Assembly (NCBI RefSeq): GCF_002482385.1
Contig: NZ_DLFW01000022.1
Span: 1 to 64,000, forward strand
Direction of reading: 5' to 3'
DNA length: 64,000 nt
Origin: Dysgonomonas sp. UBA7710
GTDB lineage: Bacteria; Bacteroidota; Bacteroidia; Bacteroidales; Dysgonomonadaceae
Each line of letters opens with the position of its first letter. Positions within the stretch are counted from its first letter, which is position 1. Both the position numbers and the translations under genes were made by a program. Below, piece after piece: positions 1 through 8,795 of this stretch. Under the pieces are notes generated by a model that worked only from the letters and a program-made list of their open reading frames with translations, searched no databases and had not been told where the DNA came from.

Positions 1-3
1 ATT

Positions 4-753
4 ATGAAATATAACGACAACACCGCCGAACGCATCGTAGAAATGATTGAACAAGACCTTCACGGAGTATCCGAAATATGTAAGATTCTCCGGATCAGCC
101 GCCAGACTTTCTATGACTGGAAAAAGAACAGACCTGAATTTAAGGAAGCTGTGAAAGATGCGTTTATACGCAGGGAAGAGGTTCTGGTAGCAAATGCCCG
201 CATCGGGCTGAAACAGCTGCTTGAAGGCTATATACAGAAAAAAGAGAAGATCACCTATGTCCCCGATAAGAACAACCCTGCGGAGGATGTGGAGAAATAC
301 CGTGTAGTGGAAAAGAAATTCTGCCCGCCAAGTATCCGCGCGATAAAGTACGTGCTCGACCGTGAGGAAAGGAGTAAAGAGCGGCAGCAGTTGGAAAACA
401 GGGAAAAGCGTCCGTTAATCATCGAGGTACAGGACGGGGAAACCAGACGGCAACTGATGATATTAAAGGAGAACGGCTTCCGTTCGGGCGGCGCGCTCAA
501 TCCGGAGATAGTGACTGCCGTGGAGAAAGAGTTGGAAGAGGAGAAAAAAGTGAAAAATGAAGAACGGAAAACGAAAAGTGAAGAACTAAAAGTGAGAAAT
601 GAAGAATGGAAAGTGAAAAGTGAGCAGGTAGACAAACAGGATAAAGCGGAGGAACAGCCGCCTGTTGTGCAACCGCCTGCCGCTCCGGTAGAAAAGCCCA
701 AACCGAATCCTTATCCGTTTCTGCCGCCGGGATATACATCGAGAACGGATTGA
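4..753 (+). CDS. HTH protein resembling phage terminase small subunits, with repeat-derived tail
   Basis: The first 60 residues look like a helix-turn-helix of the terminase small subunit (phBC6A51-like) type: an N-terminal helical segment, then 'VSEICKILRISRQTFYDWKK' at about residues 22-41. The middle (60-170) is charged and helical and not recognised. Residues about 176-222 are a low-complexity run of K/E/N/S words such as KVKNEE, KTKSEE and KVRNEE. The DNA beneath it consists of near-repeats of GTGAAAAATGAAGAA, a word also found in an intergenic repeat at 28321. The C-terminus is Pro-rich. No other phage gene lies nearby, so a packaging role is doubtful and a stand-alone DNA-binding protein is as likely. 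The start is the first ATG in the window; upstream context is missing. Confidence 0.7.
   Translation: MKYNDNTAERIVEMIEQDLHGVSEICKILRISRQTFYDWKKNRPEFKEAVKDAFIRREEVLVANARIGLKQLLEGYIQKKEKITYVPDKNNPAEDVEKYRVVEKKFCPPSIRAIKYVLDREERSKERQQLENREKRPLIIEVQDGETRRQLMILKENGFRSGGALNPEIVTAVEKELEEEKKVKNEERKTKSEELKVRNEEWKVKSEQVDKQDKAEEQPPVVQPPAAPVEKPKPNPYPFLPPGYTSRTD
550..632 (+). repeat. Coding short-word repeat inside the first gene
   Basis: Degenerate tandem words of the form GTGAAAAATGAAGAA, GTGAGAAATGAAGAATGG and GTGAAAAGTGAGCA run through this stretch in one reading frame. The words resemble the intergenic repeat at 28321-28344 read on the opposite strand. Confidence 0.6.
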
Positions 754-997
754 GTTGAAAGTTGAAAAGCTGTGAGTCGAAATATGGAAATAGTGCAAAA
801 GTTGTCAAGTTTGTCAAGTTTTAACAATTAATAAATATATCTTTAAATCCGAATAGAGCAAAAACAATTATAAATCAAATGATTACAAAAATATAAATTT
901 TACTGAAAAATATTTTCAAAAATTTGTAACCAAATGCAATACCGTGTAGTCATATATTCGGAAACAGATTAATAACAAAAATAAAAAATTAGAAATT
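754..997. other. Intergenic, AT-rich, with short-word repeats
   Basis: The first 80 bases hold repeat words (AGTTGAAAGTTGAAAA and GTTGTCAAGTTTGTCAAGTTTT) of the kind scattered through this window. The rest is very AT-rich. TATATTCG at 953-960 is one mismatch from the Bacteroidetes -7 box TAnnTTTG and could drive the sigma-factor operon. No terminator hairpin was recognised. Confidence 0.4.
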
Positions 998-1381
998 ATG
1001 GACTTTATGCACAACATTATACCAATTGTAGCTATCCTGTCTTCAGTAGCGCTACCTATAGGCTTCGGTATGTTCCTTGGCCTGAAATCAATAGCCTCGA
1101 AGCACAAGGAACGTATGGAATTGATAAAACAAGGTATTATCCCGCCGGATCAGACAAAGCCGACTCCAAACAAGTACAGATCGCTACGGAATGGTATCCT
1201 TTGCGTAGGCATTGCCCTGGGACTGATTATAGCCCTGATTATATCACGGGTTATGGAACTTGGAGAGGACGAAGCGTTCTGGGTAGTTGCCTCCGGAATA
1301 CTATTATTCCTCGGATTGGCCTATGTAACGTTTTACATACTGGTGAAAGATAAAAAAGAGTTTGACGACGACGCTGAATAA
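998..1381 (+). CDS. Small inner-membrane protein, DUF6249-like
   Basis: The 127-residue protein has a membrane segment near residues 7-28, a charged cytoplasmic-type stretch (SKHKERMELIKQG and a PPDQTKP linker, 33-60), and two further membrane segments (66-85 and 92-115) with an acidic tail. This order matches the Bacteroidetes DUF6249 family, which is usually encoded beside an ECF sigma factor. Its stop codon is followed directly by the ATG of the sigma gene, so the two are translationally coupled. A role in sensing or holding the sigma factor is inference from position only. Confidence 0.7.
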   Translation: MDFMHNIIPIVAILSSVALPIGFGMFLGLKSIASKHKERMELIKQGIIPPDQTKPTPNKYRSLRNGILCVGIALGLIIALIISRVMELGEDEAFWVVASGILLFLGLAYVTFYILVKDKKEFDDDAE

Positions 1382-1939
1382 ATGAACGAAAAGCAACAGA
1401 TACACAAAGTACTGAAGGGGGATAGTTCCGCCTTCGGCTACTTTGTAGATACCTATCAGGACATGGCTGTCACTATAGCCTTCCGTGTCTGCGGAAACAA
1501 GCAGGATGCGGAAGATATAGTGCAGAACGCCTTTGTCAAAGCTTTTCACAATTTGCATACATTCAGAGCCGACAGTAAATTCTCTACATGGTTTTACCGT
1601 ATTGTTTATAATACTGCCATCACCGAGACGAGAGGCAATGTGCACAACACCGAATTTGTCGATTATAAACAGATTGACATGAACGACTCTTATTCCGATA
1701 TGGACACCATGGCCCAGATAGAAGAAAACGAGCGGAAAGAGCTTATCAATAAAGCAATGGACCGCATACCCAAAGATGAGGCCGTGATACTAACCTTGTA
1801 TTATCTGGAAGATAACTCCGTAAAGGATATTGTACAGATAACGGGACTGACTGATGCGAATATAAAAGTAAAGCTGCACCGGGCACGAAAGCGATTCGCC
1901 GATACCATAAACCTACTGATGAGGCATGAATGTGCCTGA
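1382..1939 (+). CDS. ECF-type RNA polymerase sigma factor
   Basis: A 185-residue sigma-70 family protein of the extracytoplasmic-function class. Region 2 is visible around residues 40-75 (DAEDIVQNAFVKAF followed by STWFYRIVYNTA), where core polymerase binding and -10 recognition occur. Region 4 is at about 125-175 (PKDEAVILTLYYLEDNSVKDI then ANIKVKLHRARKRF), the helix-turn-helix that reads the -35 box. There is no zinc-finger anti-sigma gene. It lies between two small membrane proteins in one transcription unit, which suggests a membrane signal controls its release. Target genes cannot be inferred from the window. Confidence 0.92.
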   Translation: MNEKQQIHKVLKGDSSAFGYFVDTYQDMAVTIAFRVCGNKQDAEDIVQNAFVKAFHNLHTFRADSKFSTWFYRIVYNTAITETRGNVHNTEFVDYKQIDMNDSYSDMDTMAQIEENERKELINKAMDRIPKDEAVILTLYYLEDNSVKDIVQITGLTDANIKVKLHRARKRFADTINLLMRHECA

Positions 1940-1980
1940 TAAAAAACTTTTTATATATTTGAATAAATAAAAACAACGAT

Positions 1981-2322
1981 ATGCAAGATGATAGAATAAA
2001 GGAGCTTCTGTCGGGCACAAAGATAAAAGCCGGAGAGAATCTGAAATACAGAATCATGCAACAGATAGAAACGGAGAAGGCTCTGGTCTCTAAAAAGAAA
2101 GTGACCACACGCCCCGTTATAAAGAACATGCTTACCACTTTCGGCGTTATGTATGCGCTTATCGCCATCGTGGGGCTGGCTGTCTACTCTGCATCGGGAC
2201 AGAGCGGGTTGAGTTCGGCCACTTTCCTTGTTCCGGTAATACTGATATCTTCTGTTTGCAGCATGTTTTGGATGATCTCGGTTTACGACGACCGCAGACG
2301 CAGCAAACACAAGGCTAAGTAA
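1981..2322 (+). CDS. Small membrane protein, candidate anti-sigma factor
   Basis: A 113-residue protein begins with a short soluble helix (MQDDRIKELLSGTKIKAGENLKYRIMQQIE) followed by two membrane segments at about 54-72 and 80-100 and a basic tail. The soluble N-terminus before transmembrane helices, 41 bases after the sigma gene and on the same strand, is the usual anti-sigma arrangement. No ZAS zinc-binding HxxxCxxC motif is present. The anti-sigma role is therefore inferred from gene order, not seen in sequence. Confidence 0.65.
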   Translation: MQDDRIKELLSGTKIKAGENLKYRIMQQIETEKALVSKKKVTTRPVIKNMLTTFGVMYALIAIVGLAVYSASGQSGLSSATFLVPVILISSVCSMFWMISVYDDRRRSKHKAK

Positions 2323-2335
2323 TAATGCAGAATAA

Positions 2336-2363
2336 AAACGGCCTCAATTAATTGAGACCGTTT
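2336..2363 (+). terminator. Hairpin terminator after the sigma operon
   Basis: AAACGGCCTCAATT pairs with AATTGAGACCGTTT with one mismatch. It sits between converging genes and probably acts in both directions. Confidence 0.7.
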
Positions 2364-2413
2364 CCTTACGTATACTAGTGAGGTATTCTTATAATATGTA
2401 AGTATTCTTTCGT

Positions 2414-2689
2414 TTATTTTTTTACTTCACTTTTTACTTTTTTTGCTTCTGATTTTACTTCTGATTTAACAGCCTTTGCGTCTGATTTCACATCAGCTTT
2501 TGCAGCCTTTGCATCGCTTTTTAGAGCTTTAGTCTCTTTCTTTGCAGTTTTTTCGGCAGCCTTTACATCGGCTTTAGCTTCTTTTTTCACTTTAGATGCT
2601 TCAGTTTTTGGAGTAACATTTTGAGCCATAACACTAGTAGACGCAATTAATGCAATTGCCATAACACTTGAAAGAATAATCTTTTTCAT
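2414..2689 (-). CDS. Small secreted Lys/Ala-rich repetitive protein
   Basis: Ninety-one residues. A clear signal peptide (MKKIILSSVMAIALIASTSVMAQ, cleaved after about residue 22) is followed by an almost pure pattern of K, A, E, D, S and V in periodic words (KADVKAAEKTAKKE, KSDAKAAKADVKSDAKA, KSEVKSEAKKVKSEVKK). It would form a long amphipathic, highly basic helix in the periplasm or at the outer membrane. The composition recalls histone-H1-like or LEA-like proteins but no family was recognised and no function can be assigned. A perfect TAnnTTTG promoter lies 48 bases upstream. Confidence 0.75.
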   Translation of the reverse strand: MKKIILSSVMAIALIASTSVMAQNVTPKTEASKVKKEAKADVKAAEKTAKKETKALKSDAKAAKADVKSDAKAVKSEVKSEAKKVKSEVKK

Positions 2690-2736
2690 AATTTTTTGTC
2701 AATTAAAAAAGTTAAACATGTTGTTTAAATACGGAA

Positions 2737-2744
2737 CAAATGTA
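2737..2744 (-). promoter_or_regulatory. Bacteroidetes -7 box (TACATTTG)
   Basis: A perfect TAnnTTTG on the minus strand, 48 bases before the ATG of the Lys/Ala-rich protein. No convincing -33 TTTG was found. Confidence 0.5.
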
Positions 2745-2941
2745 TATCCGATTTCGAATCGGGCGCTGTTAATCCGCGTTAAAAAAAATGGCTCTATGTG
2801 TAAGGATTATTAAGGATTATTTACTTCGTTTAAATAGTATCTCAGCGCTTGCTTTAGGGCTAAAATAGTATCCGGATTTTACAGTTTTATTTATACTTTT
2901 ATTAATTTAAGATTTATTAGCATCAAATTGTCAACAATCAA

Positions 2942-2971
2942 GAAAGGACCCGAAAATTATCGAATCCTTTC
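2942..2971 (-). terminator. Hairpin after the beta-eliminating lyase gene
   Basis: GAAAGGA pairs with TCCTTTC, with an inner CGA/TCG step. It lies 10 bases beyond the stop of the minus-strand lyase gene. Confidence 0.55.
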
Positions 2972-2981
2972 CTATATATAT

Positions 2982-4442
2982 CTATAAACTATCTCCGAAA
3001 TCTTCCTTGAATTTTTCCAATAGTTTTTGTGGCCAATCGCTCACCGGTTCGAGCCCACCCATAAAAAAGCGCAGGACAGGCGGTTCGTACACAAATCTAA
3101 GCCCTCCTATCAGATGGCGGTTCTCATAGAGCCACGTCATGCGGTCCTCTACATATTTTATCTGAGAGAGGGTGAATACACGGCGGGGGATGGCCAGACG
3201 CAGCAACTCCATATCGGCATATGTCTCATTGCCATATTCATCGCGTTGGTTAGACACTGACCCCCGTTCCATACCACGGATTCCTGAAATAAGGAAGAAT
3301 GCAGCCGCAAGCGATCCTGCCGGATACTCCGTCTGGGGAATGTGGGAACAGATCTCCATAGCGTTCACATGGCAACCAAGCACTCCCGCAGGCGTTACCA
3401 CAGGAATACCCTTGGCATCGAGTGCATTTACTAAATAAGCGATAAACTGAGGACTCTGGCAAATCATACTCTCATCCAGTGTTTCGTACAAGCCCACCGC
3501 GATCGCTTCTATTTCCCTGACCGACATACCTCCGTAGGTAAGGAATCCTTCGAATAAAGGTACCAACGGTTCCAGTTCTTTGAATATCGCATGATTGTTA
3601 GTACAGATACCGCCTCCGCGGGATGAGCTTAATTTACGGGCCGAAAAGTAAACAAGATCAGCAAGGCCTGTCATACAAAGTACGATTTCGGCCATTGGGC
3701 TATTCTTAAATTCTTCTTCCCGTTGTTTTACCAACCATGCGTTTTCGCCGAGCAGGCTGGCATCCAATACAAGTTTGATTCCGTATTTATCGGCAATAGC
3801 GCGAACTCCACGCAGATTCTCTATAGAAAAAGGTTGCCCGCCAATCAGGTTTGTGGAGGCCTCCATACGGATGTATGGTATATTTGCCGCACCATGCTTT
3901 GTAATACACTTCTCCAGCTTTTCCAGATTCATATTCCCTTTGAAAGGGTGCTTACTGTTTATCACATAGGCTTCGTCATACAACAATTCTTCTATCTTAC
4001 CTCCATATTGGGTTATGTGCGCCATTGCCGTTGTGAAGTGGTAGTTCATAGGCACAATACTACCCTTACGGATAAAGGCATTGGAAATAATGTTTTCGGC
4101 AGCACGTCCCTGATGCACCGGCAATAAGTACTTCTTTCCGAGAACATCTTCAACGGCTTTTTGATAACGTACAAAGCTCTGCGAACCTGCATAGGCATCG
4201 TCAGCAATCATCATGGCTCCCATTTGGCGGTCGCTCATAGCATTTGTTCCGCTATCGGTAAGCATATCGAGGAATACATCTTTTGTATCGAGCCTGAATG
4301 TATTGAACCCGGCTTCGTATAATGCTTCCAAACGACGTTCGATAGGAACTAAATGTAATTTCTGTACTACCCGTACTTTGTGCAACTCCAGTGGAATATC
4401 TTCTCCACCGTAGAATTTGATTTTAGCAGAATTGTCTGACAT
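2982..4442 (-). CDS. PLP beta-eliminating lyase, tyrosine phenol-lyase-like
   Basis: A 486-residue member of the tryptophanase/tyrosine phenol-lyase family, which splits an aromatic amino acid to phenol or indole, pyruvate and ammonia. Family landmarks: LTDSGTNAMSD (61-71), DAYAGS (82-87), PVHQGRAAEN (108-117), GGQPFS (201-206) and the PLP lysine, K270 in SARKLSSS. Two positions that separate tyrosine from tryptophan lyases look tyrosine-type: HFTTAM (Thr where tryptophanase has Asp) and GMERG (Arg393; tryptophanase has Ile). Unusually, the conserved Arg after the PLP-pocket Asp (DATR/DSAR in relatives) is Leu230, and the residues around K270 diverge. A distinct substrate is possible. It stands alone with its own terminator. 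Family is certain, substrate is not. Confidence 0.85.
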   Translation of the reverse strand: MSDNSAKIKFYGGEDIPLELHKVRVVQKLHLVPIERRLEALYEAGFNTFRLDTKDVFLDMLTDSGTNAMSDRQMGAMMIADDAYAGSQSFVRYQKAVEDVLGKKYLLPVHQGRAAENIISNAFIRKGSIVPMNYHFTTAMAHITQYGGKIEELLYDEAYVINSKHPFKGNMNLEKLEKCITKHGAANIPYIRMEASTNLIGGQPFSIENLRGVRAIADKYGIKLVLDASLLGENAWLVKQREEEFKNSPMAEIVLCMTGLADLVYFSARKLSSSRGGGICTNNHAIFKELEPLVPLFEGFLTYGGMSVREIEAIAVGLYETLDESMICQSPQFIAYLVNALDAKGIPVVTPAGVLGCHVNAMEICSHIPQTEYPAGSLAAAFFLISGIRGMERGSVSNQRDEYGNETYADMELLRLAIPRRVFTLSQIKYVEDRMTWLYENRHLIGGLRFVYEPPVLRFFMGGLEPVSDWPQKLLEKFKEDFGDSL

Positions 4443-4791
4443 GATATTAGTTTATATAGTATGTTAAAATAGATAACGCAAGATATAAATAATTATTCAA
4501 TAAGCAACAGGATTGCGAGTTAGATAATGAAAATTTACAAAATAAGAGATTTTGGCTATCTTTTTGCTAATATTCATTTCATAATGAATCATCTTGTGAA
4601 GACGATAAGATCAGAAAGACAACACCTTTTACAGTTAAAAACCCGCACCATACCTACCTGTCTGCTTATTGCTTATTCCAATACGTCAAAGAACTAAAAG
4701 CTATATCCGCATAGATAAAATTATCTAAACTTAATCACAGTTTTAATTGTTAAATTATTATCACGATCAATGATCTATAAAGATAAAAACA
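4443..4791. other. Intergenic between divergent genes
   Basis: This stretch separates the minus-strand lyase from the plus-strand aldo-keto reductase and must hold both promoters. No perfect TAnnTTTG, repeat or strong hairpin was seen. Confidence 0.4.
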
Positions 4792-5610
4792 ATGGAAAAA
4801 GTAAAACTGAATAATGGTGTACAAATGCCATGGATTGGTCTGGGTATATTCCGCATCGAGGACAACGAGGCACAAAGAGTAGTAGAAACCGCACTAAAGG
4901 TCGGATACAGGCACATTGACACAGCCATGTATTATCACAACGAAGAAGCAGTAGGTAAAGCAATCAAAAATTCAGGTATTCCACGGGAAGAAATTTTCGT
5001 CACCACTAAAATGTGGAACGCCGATCAACGAAGCGGGAAAGTAAAGGAAGCATTCGAAGCAAGCCTGAAAAGACTCAATCTGGACTATCTGGATTTGTAC
5101 CTGATACACTGGCCGGTCGAGGGAAAATTCGTTGAAACATGGAAGAAATTCGAAGAAATTTACCAGAGCGGAAAAATAAGAGCCATCGGTGTAAGCAATT
5201 TCAAGCAACATCACCTCGAAACTTTACTAAAGGAAACAACAGTAGTACCTGCTGTAAATCAGATAGAATTACACCCTTACCTCACACAGCAAAACGATCT
5301 TGATTTTTGCAAAAAAGCAGGTATTCAGACAGAGGCGTGGAGCCAGTTTGCTGCAAACCAGACAGGTCTATTCGAGGAAAAGATATTGACAGATTTGGCT
5401 GTAAAATATTCAAAATCTCCAGCCCAAATCATCCTTCGCTGGGATTATCAGAGAGGGGTAGTAACCATACCAAAGTCTGCCAACGAAAAAAGAATGGCTC
5501 AAAACCTCAATATATTCGACTTTAAACTGACAGAAGAGGAAATTAAAACAATCAATTTATTAAATGAAAATAAACGCATCGGTCCTGATCCCGATCATGT
5601 TGATTTTTGA
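4792..5610 (+). CDS. Aldo-keto reductase (2,5-diketogluconate reductase-like)
   Basis: A 272-residue AKR, cytosolic and NADPH-dependent by family. The catalytic tetrad is present: D43 and Y48 (HIDTAMYY), K73 (TTKMW) and H106 (LIHWP). The N-terminal GVQMPWIGLG and the cofactor region IPKSANEKRMAQN near residue 225 are typical of the DkgA/YvgN group, which reduces small aldehydes, methylglyoxal and keto sugars. It is monocistronic, with a strong terminator immediately after. The true substrate cannot be read from sequence. Confidence 0.9.
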   Translation: MEKVKLNNGVQMPWIGLGIFRIEDNEAQRVVETALKVGYRHIDTAMYYHNEEAVGKAIKNSGIPREEIFVTTKMWNADQRSGKVKEAFEASLKRLNLDYLDLYLIHWPVEGKFVETWKKFEEIYQSGKIRAIGVSNFKQHHLETLLKETTVVPAVNQIELHPYLTQQNDLDFCKKAGIQTEAWSQFAANQTGLFEEKILTDLAVKYSKSPAQIILRWDYQRGVVTIPKSANEKRMAQNLNIFDFKLTEEEIKTINLLNENKRIGPDPDHVDF

Positions 5611-5626
5611 AAAATCTACCATAAGA

Positions 5627-5661
5627 AGCCTCCTCTAATTGAAAGAATTAGAAGAGGCTTT
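5627..5661. terminator. Bidirectional hairpin terminator
   Basis: AGCCTCCTCTAATT pairs with AATTAGAAGAGGCT around loop GAAAG, with a T-run on the plus side. It separates the converging reductase and beta-barrel genes. Confidence 0.85.
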
Positions 5662-5686
5662 TGTATACCCATTCTTTTTCTCAATG

Positions 5687-8392
5687 CTAATAATAGCCGC
5701 CGCCGTATATTTCTTCCCCTTCATCCGTATCCTTCTTCCCCTTAATTAAATTGAATTTATAGGAAAAGGTCACCAGAAAATACTGGTTGATTGTGTTTGT
5801 CCGTGAATCGGACATATAGTTACCACTCACATAACGGGTAATATTGTTCCTGTCGTTCAGTATATCAAAAACCTGCGCTTTAATCGTACCCTTTTTCTTT
5901 CTCAGGAATTGTTTCGATATGGATGCATTCCACAATATCTCACTATTCTTAAAATCATCTTCGTATCCCGAATAATAAGAAAAATTGAGGCTGCTGGTAA
6001 TGGCAAAATCGTAAGGAAGATGCCACATGGCAAAATGATTGAGTGTATAATTCGTCGTATTCCTGTCCTGCAAATCGGTCAGGTTATTTCTTGTCATATT
6101 ATAAGATATGCCCGCACGCAAAGTCGTTTCAAATTTATCATTCTTAAATCTGGCCGACACCTGTTCTGCCAGCACCACATTATGGGTTATGGCTTTTTCG
6201 CCGTTAGTATAGCCGATGTTCTTGTAGTAATTGCCTGTAGAATTGTTGGTAACAGTGAACTTCTTGTTCTTTAAAGGTGTATTGTACATAAAATTTATGT
6301 TGGCACCCATATTTCCGCTTACATTCCGGTATGTATTGGTGCTATTCCCCTGTTCGTCTATCAGGGTATAATCCACAATATTGTTGAATGTATAATTAAA
6401 TCCGGCCATAAGCATCAGGAAACGGCTTGTCTCATAGTCCGATTTCTGATAAAAGACATTTAAATTATTACTGTAGCTGGGTTTCAGATTCGGGTTTCCG
6501 TAATATTTCGACAAGGCGTTTACAATTACCGTATCAGCTGATAACTGGCTTATTCCGGGCTGGCCTGTGGAACCCGAATAATTAAAATCTATATTTGTCC
6601 TTTCATTCGGAGTATATGAAAAATTGAGGCTTGGAGAAAAGTTCACCACACTCTGCCTCAGATTTTCGATGATAGAATCACCAAGGCTGATTTTACTGCG
6701 GGAATGCGAAGGGTCTATGCTAAAACCGATAGTGTATCTGTATTTCTCTTTTGTCGCCTGAAAGTTAAGGCTGATATTCTGGTTTATATACGTATTATCC
6801 GTGTTCCGGGCATAAGCCGAATCTATAATCGTATAATTACCTTCCCCGTCCCTCTTGCGCACATCCCGTATCCGTTCCGAGTCATTCAGTCCGTAGGAAT
6901 AGGAAAGTTGCAGGAAGTAATCTTTTCCTAGTGGCTCCACATACGACATGGATAGGTTATAGCTGTTTGTTTTATTATCCGTATTTGTCCGTTGGTCTAT
7001 TATTTTATCTTCTGTCTCTCCTGTATAAGTGGTATGGGAATAATTTGTCCCTTTACTGTTATCTTTTCGCAGCGAATTATTAAAAGATAAGCTGACTGTC
7101 CTCCCCTTATTATTCAGTTTACGGCCAATAGTGAAATAATTATTCAGACTGTATCCGTCTCCTTTCGACCGGTTTACAGACTGTCCGGAAGTGGTATCCT
7201 TGTCCGCCACATAAGAGAAATTTGTCGATACCTGATCGCTCCTCGTATTATTAAAGCTGATATACGAACGGGCAAAAACGGTGGTCAGGCTATCGGGTTT
7301 CCACTGTATGTTCATTCCTACATTCGTATTTTCGCGCATGTTGGTCGATGACATATCCTGTTTTGCCAGACGGTCACCTGTGGAGAGGAATGTTTGAGTA
7401 TTCGTCTTGGTTTCCATCAGGTTCTCGTTGTTCGAATACCTTACATTTCCTCCTATTTTGAATTTCTCCGAGACTTGCATATAAGCATTCACTCCCACAT
7501 TCTTATTCTTATCTATGCCATTATCCATCCCCGACATATATTCATCATCACTCACATTATTCATATCCCCCACAAAGGAGAGCTGATTATCGCCCCGCAT
7601 ATGATTTACCAGTATCTTATTGGCATATTTATCGTCACTGCCATATCCTCCTTTGATATCGCCGAAAGTACTTTGCTTCAGTTCTTCTTTTACTACCAGA
7701 TTGAGCACCTGCTCAGGGTCTTTATCCCTGAATCCTGTTACTTTGGCCGTCTCGGATTGCTCTTTATACAATTGCAGTTTCTTTATCATATTGGCAGGCA
7801 GATTAGCGAGAGCCATTGGTATATCGTTTCCGAAAAACTCTTTACCGTCTACCAATATCTTATTTATAGTTTTACCATTGGCCGTTATATTCCCGTTCGC
7901 ATCTACCTCCACTCCGGGGATATTCTTTAACATATCCTGCAACATATCACTTTCCTGTGACGTATATGAACCCGCGTTGTATTCTATTGTATCTCCTTTT
8001 ACCAGAATGTTGGGTACTTTTGCTTCTACTACGGCAGCACCCAACTCAATCGTATTTTCCTCCAAATAGATATCTCCTGCCGTATAATCCGGGCTTTTTG
8101 CAGTAGTATTAAAGTTTTGTAAAAAAGTCTTATAACCTATAAATGAGATCTCCAGCACATATTTACCCGGAGATGCCAAAAATCTGAACTTCCCTTTTTC
8201 GCCCGACGCAACACCCTGTATATAAAGGCTGTCCGACTGATTTAGCAGACGAATGGTTGCTGAAACAATCGGTTCTTTTGTTTTTTCGTCATATACAGTG
8301 CCTTGTATATATCCCCTGACATCTCTTTTCGCTGTCTGGGAAACAGAAGAGAGACTTATTACAAGCAGTAGGAATAAATACAGATACCTCAT
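5687..8392 (-). CDS. Outer-membrane beta-barrel protein with carboxypeptidase-like N-domain (TonB-receptor superfamily)
   Basis: A 901-residue outer-membrane protein. A signal peptide (1-19) is followed by a CarboxypepD-regulatory-like domain (about 26-110: GYIQGTVYDEKTKEPIVSATIRL), a plug-like region (about 125-215: VVEAKVPNILVKGDTIEYNAG, NITANGKTINKILVDGKEFFG) and a long barrel ending in aromatic-rich strands and a Tyr-rich tail. This is the OMP_b-brl_3 type found in Bacteroidetes, often of unknown substrate and lacking SusD or other partners, as here. Most of the barrel is Asn/Thr/Ser-rich. A near-consensus -7 box (TACCTTCG at 8420-8427, minus strand) lies just upstream. Confidence 0.85.
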   Translation of the reverse strand: MRYLYLFLLLVISLSSVSQTAKRDVRGYIQGTVYDEKTKEPIVSATIRLLNQSDSLYIQGVASGEKGKFRFLASPGKYVLEISFIGYKTFLQNFNTTAKSPDYTAGDIYLEENTIELGAAVVEAKVPNILVKGDTIEYNAGSYTSQESDMLQDMLKNIPGVEVDANGNITANGKTINKILVDGKEFFGNDIPMALANLPANMIKKLQLYKEQSETAKVTGFRDKDPEQVLNLVVKEELKQSTFGDIKGGYGSDDKYANKILVNHMRGDNQLSFVGDMNNVSDDEYMSGMDNGIDKNKNVGVNAYMQVSEKFKIGGNVRYSNNENLMETKTNTQTFLSTGDRLAKQDMSSTNMRENTNVGMNIQWKPDSLTTVFARSYISFNNTRSDQVSTNFSYVADKDTTSGQSVNRSKGDGYSLNNYFTIGRKLNNKGRTVSLSFNNSLRKDNSKGTNYSHTTYTGETEDKIIDQRTNTDNKTNSYNLSMSYVEPLGKDYFLQLSYSYGLNDSERIRDVRKRDGEGNYTIIDSAYARNTDNTYINQNISLNFQATKEKYRYTIGFSIDPSHSRSKISLGDSIIENLRQSVVNFSPSLNFSYTPNERTNIDFNYSGSTGQPGISQLSADTVIVNALSKYYGNPNLKPSYSNNLNVFYQKSDYETSRFLMLMAGFNYTFNNIVDYTLIDEQGNSTNTYRNVSGNMGANINFMYNTPLKNKKFTVTNNSTGNYYKNIGYTNGEKAITHNVVLAEQVSARFKNDKFETTLRAGISYNMTRNNLTDLQDRNTTNYTLNHFAMWHLPYDFAITSSLNFSYYSGYEDDFKNSEILWNASISKQFLRKKKGTIKAQVFDILNDRNNITRYVSGNYMSDSRTNTINQYFLVTFSYKFNLIKGKKDTDEGEEIYGGGYY

Positions 8393-8652
8393 TAATATTC
8401 TATTTTATATAAAAAACGAAGGTAACGCTTTTTTTAGTATTTCTTTATAGAGTGCTAAACATGGGAAATTCACTAAAGTGCATTGAAGAAAATTTTATTT
8501 ATTTCTATTCTTTCCAGTCCAGCATTCAATTAAATTTACATTTGCTAACTACACAATGTTAAAACTTGACAACCAACGGTCACAGGAGCGTAGCGTATGT
8601 AAACGCTGACAACTTTTTAGTAAACAGTAAACAGTTAGCAATAAACAACCCG

Positions 8653-8690
8653 TAAGATATAAAAACTTTGCGTCTTTGCATGAAACAAAA
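8653..8690 (+). repeat. CTTTGCGTCTTTGC word repeat, copy 1
   Basis: This copy shares TAAGATATAAAAACTTTGCG and TGAAACAAAA with the longer copy at 51953-52006, which carries additional CCTTTGCG units. Confidence 0.65.
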
Positions 8691-8795
8691 CAGGGCACCA
8701 GCCAACCCGTAACTATTAAAAAAGGTAACACAGAAAACAATTAAGAATGAATAATTAATAATTAGCTTGTCATGCCGAGCAGAGCGAAGCATCTC

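Noticed and set aside
255..701. Long minus-strand open frame inside the first gene
   Set aside because: It is the antisense of the repeat-rich coding region, is Ser/Thr/Phe-rich without a fold and has no promoter.
4..753. Transposase or integrase
   Set aside because: There is an HTH but no DDE or tyrosine-recombinase catalytic pattern, and no flanking inverted repeats.
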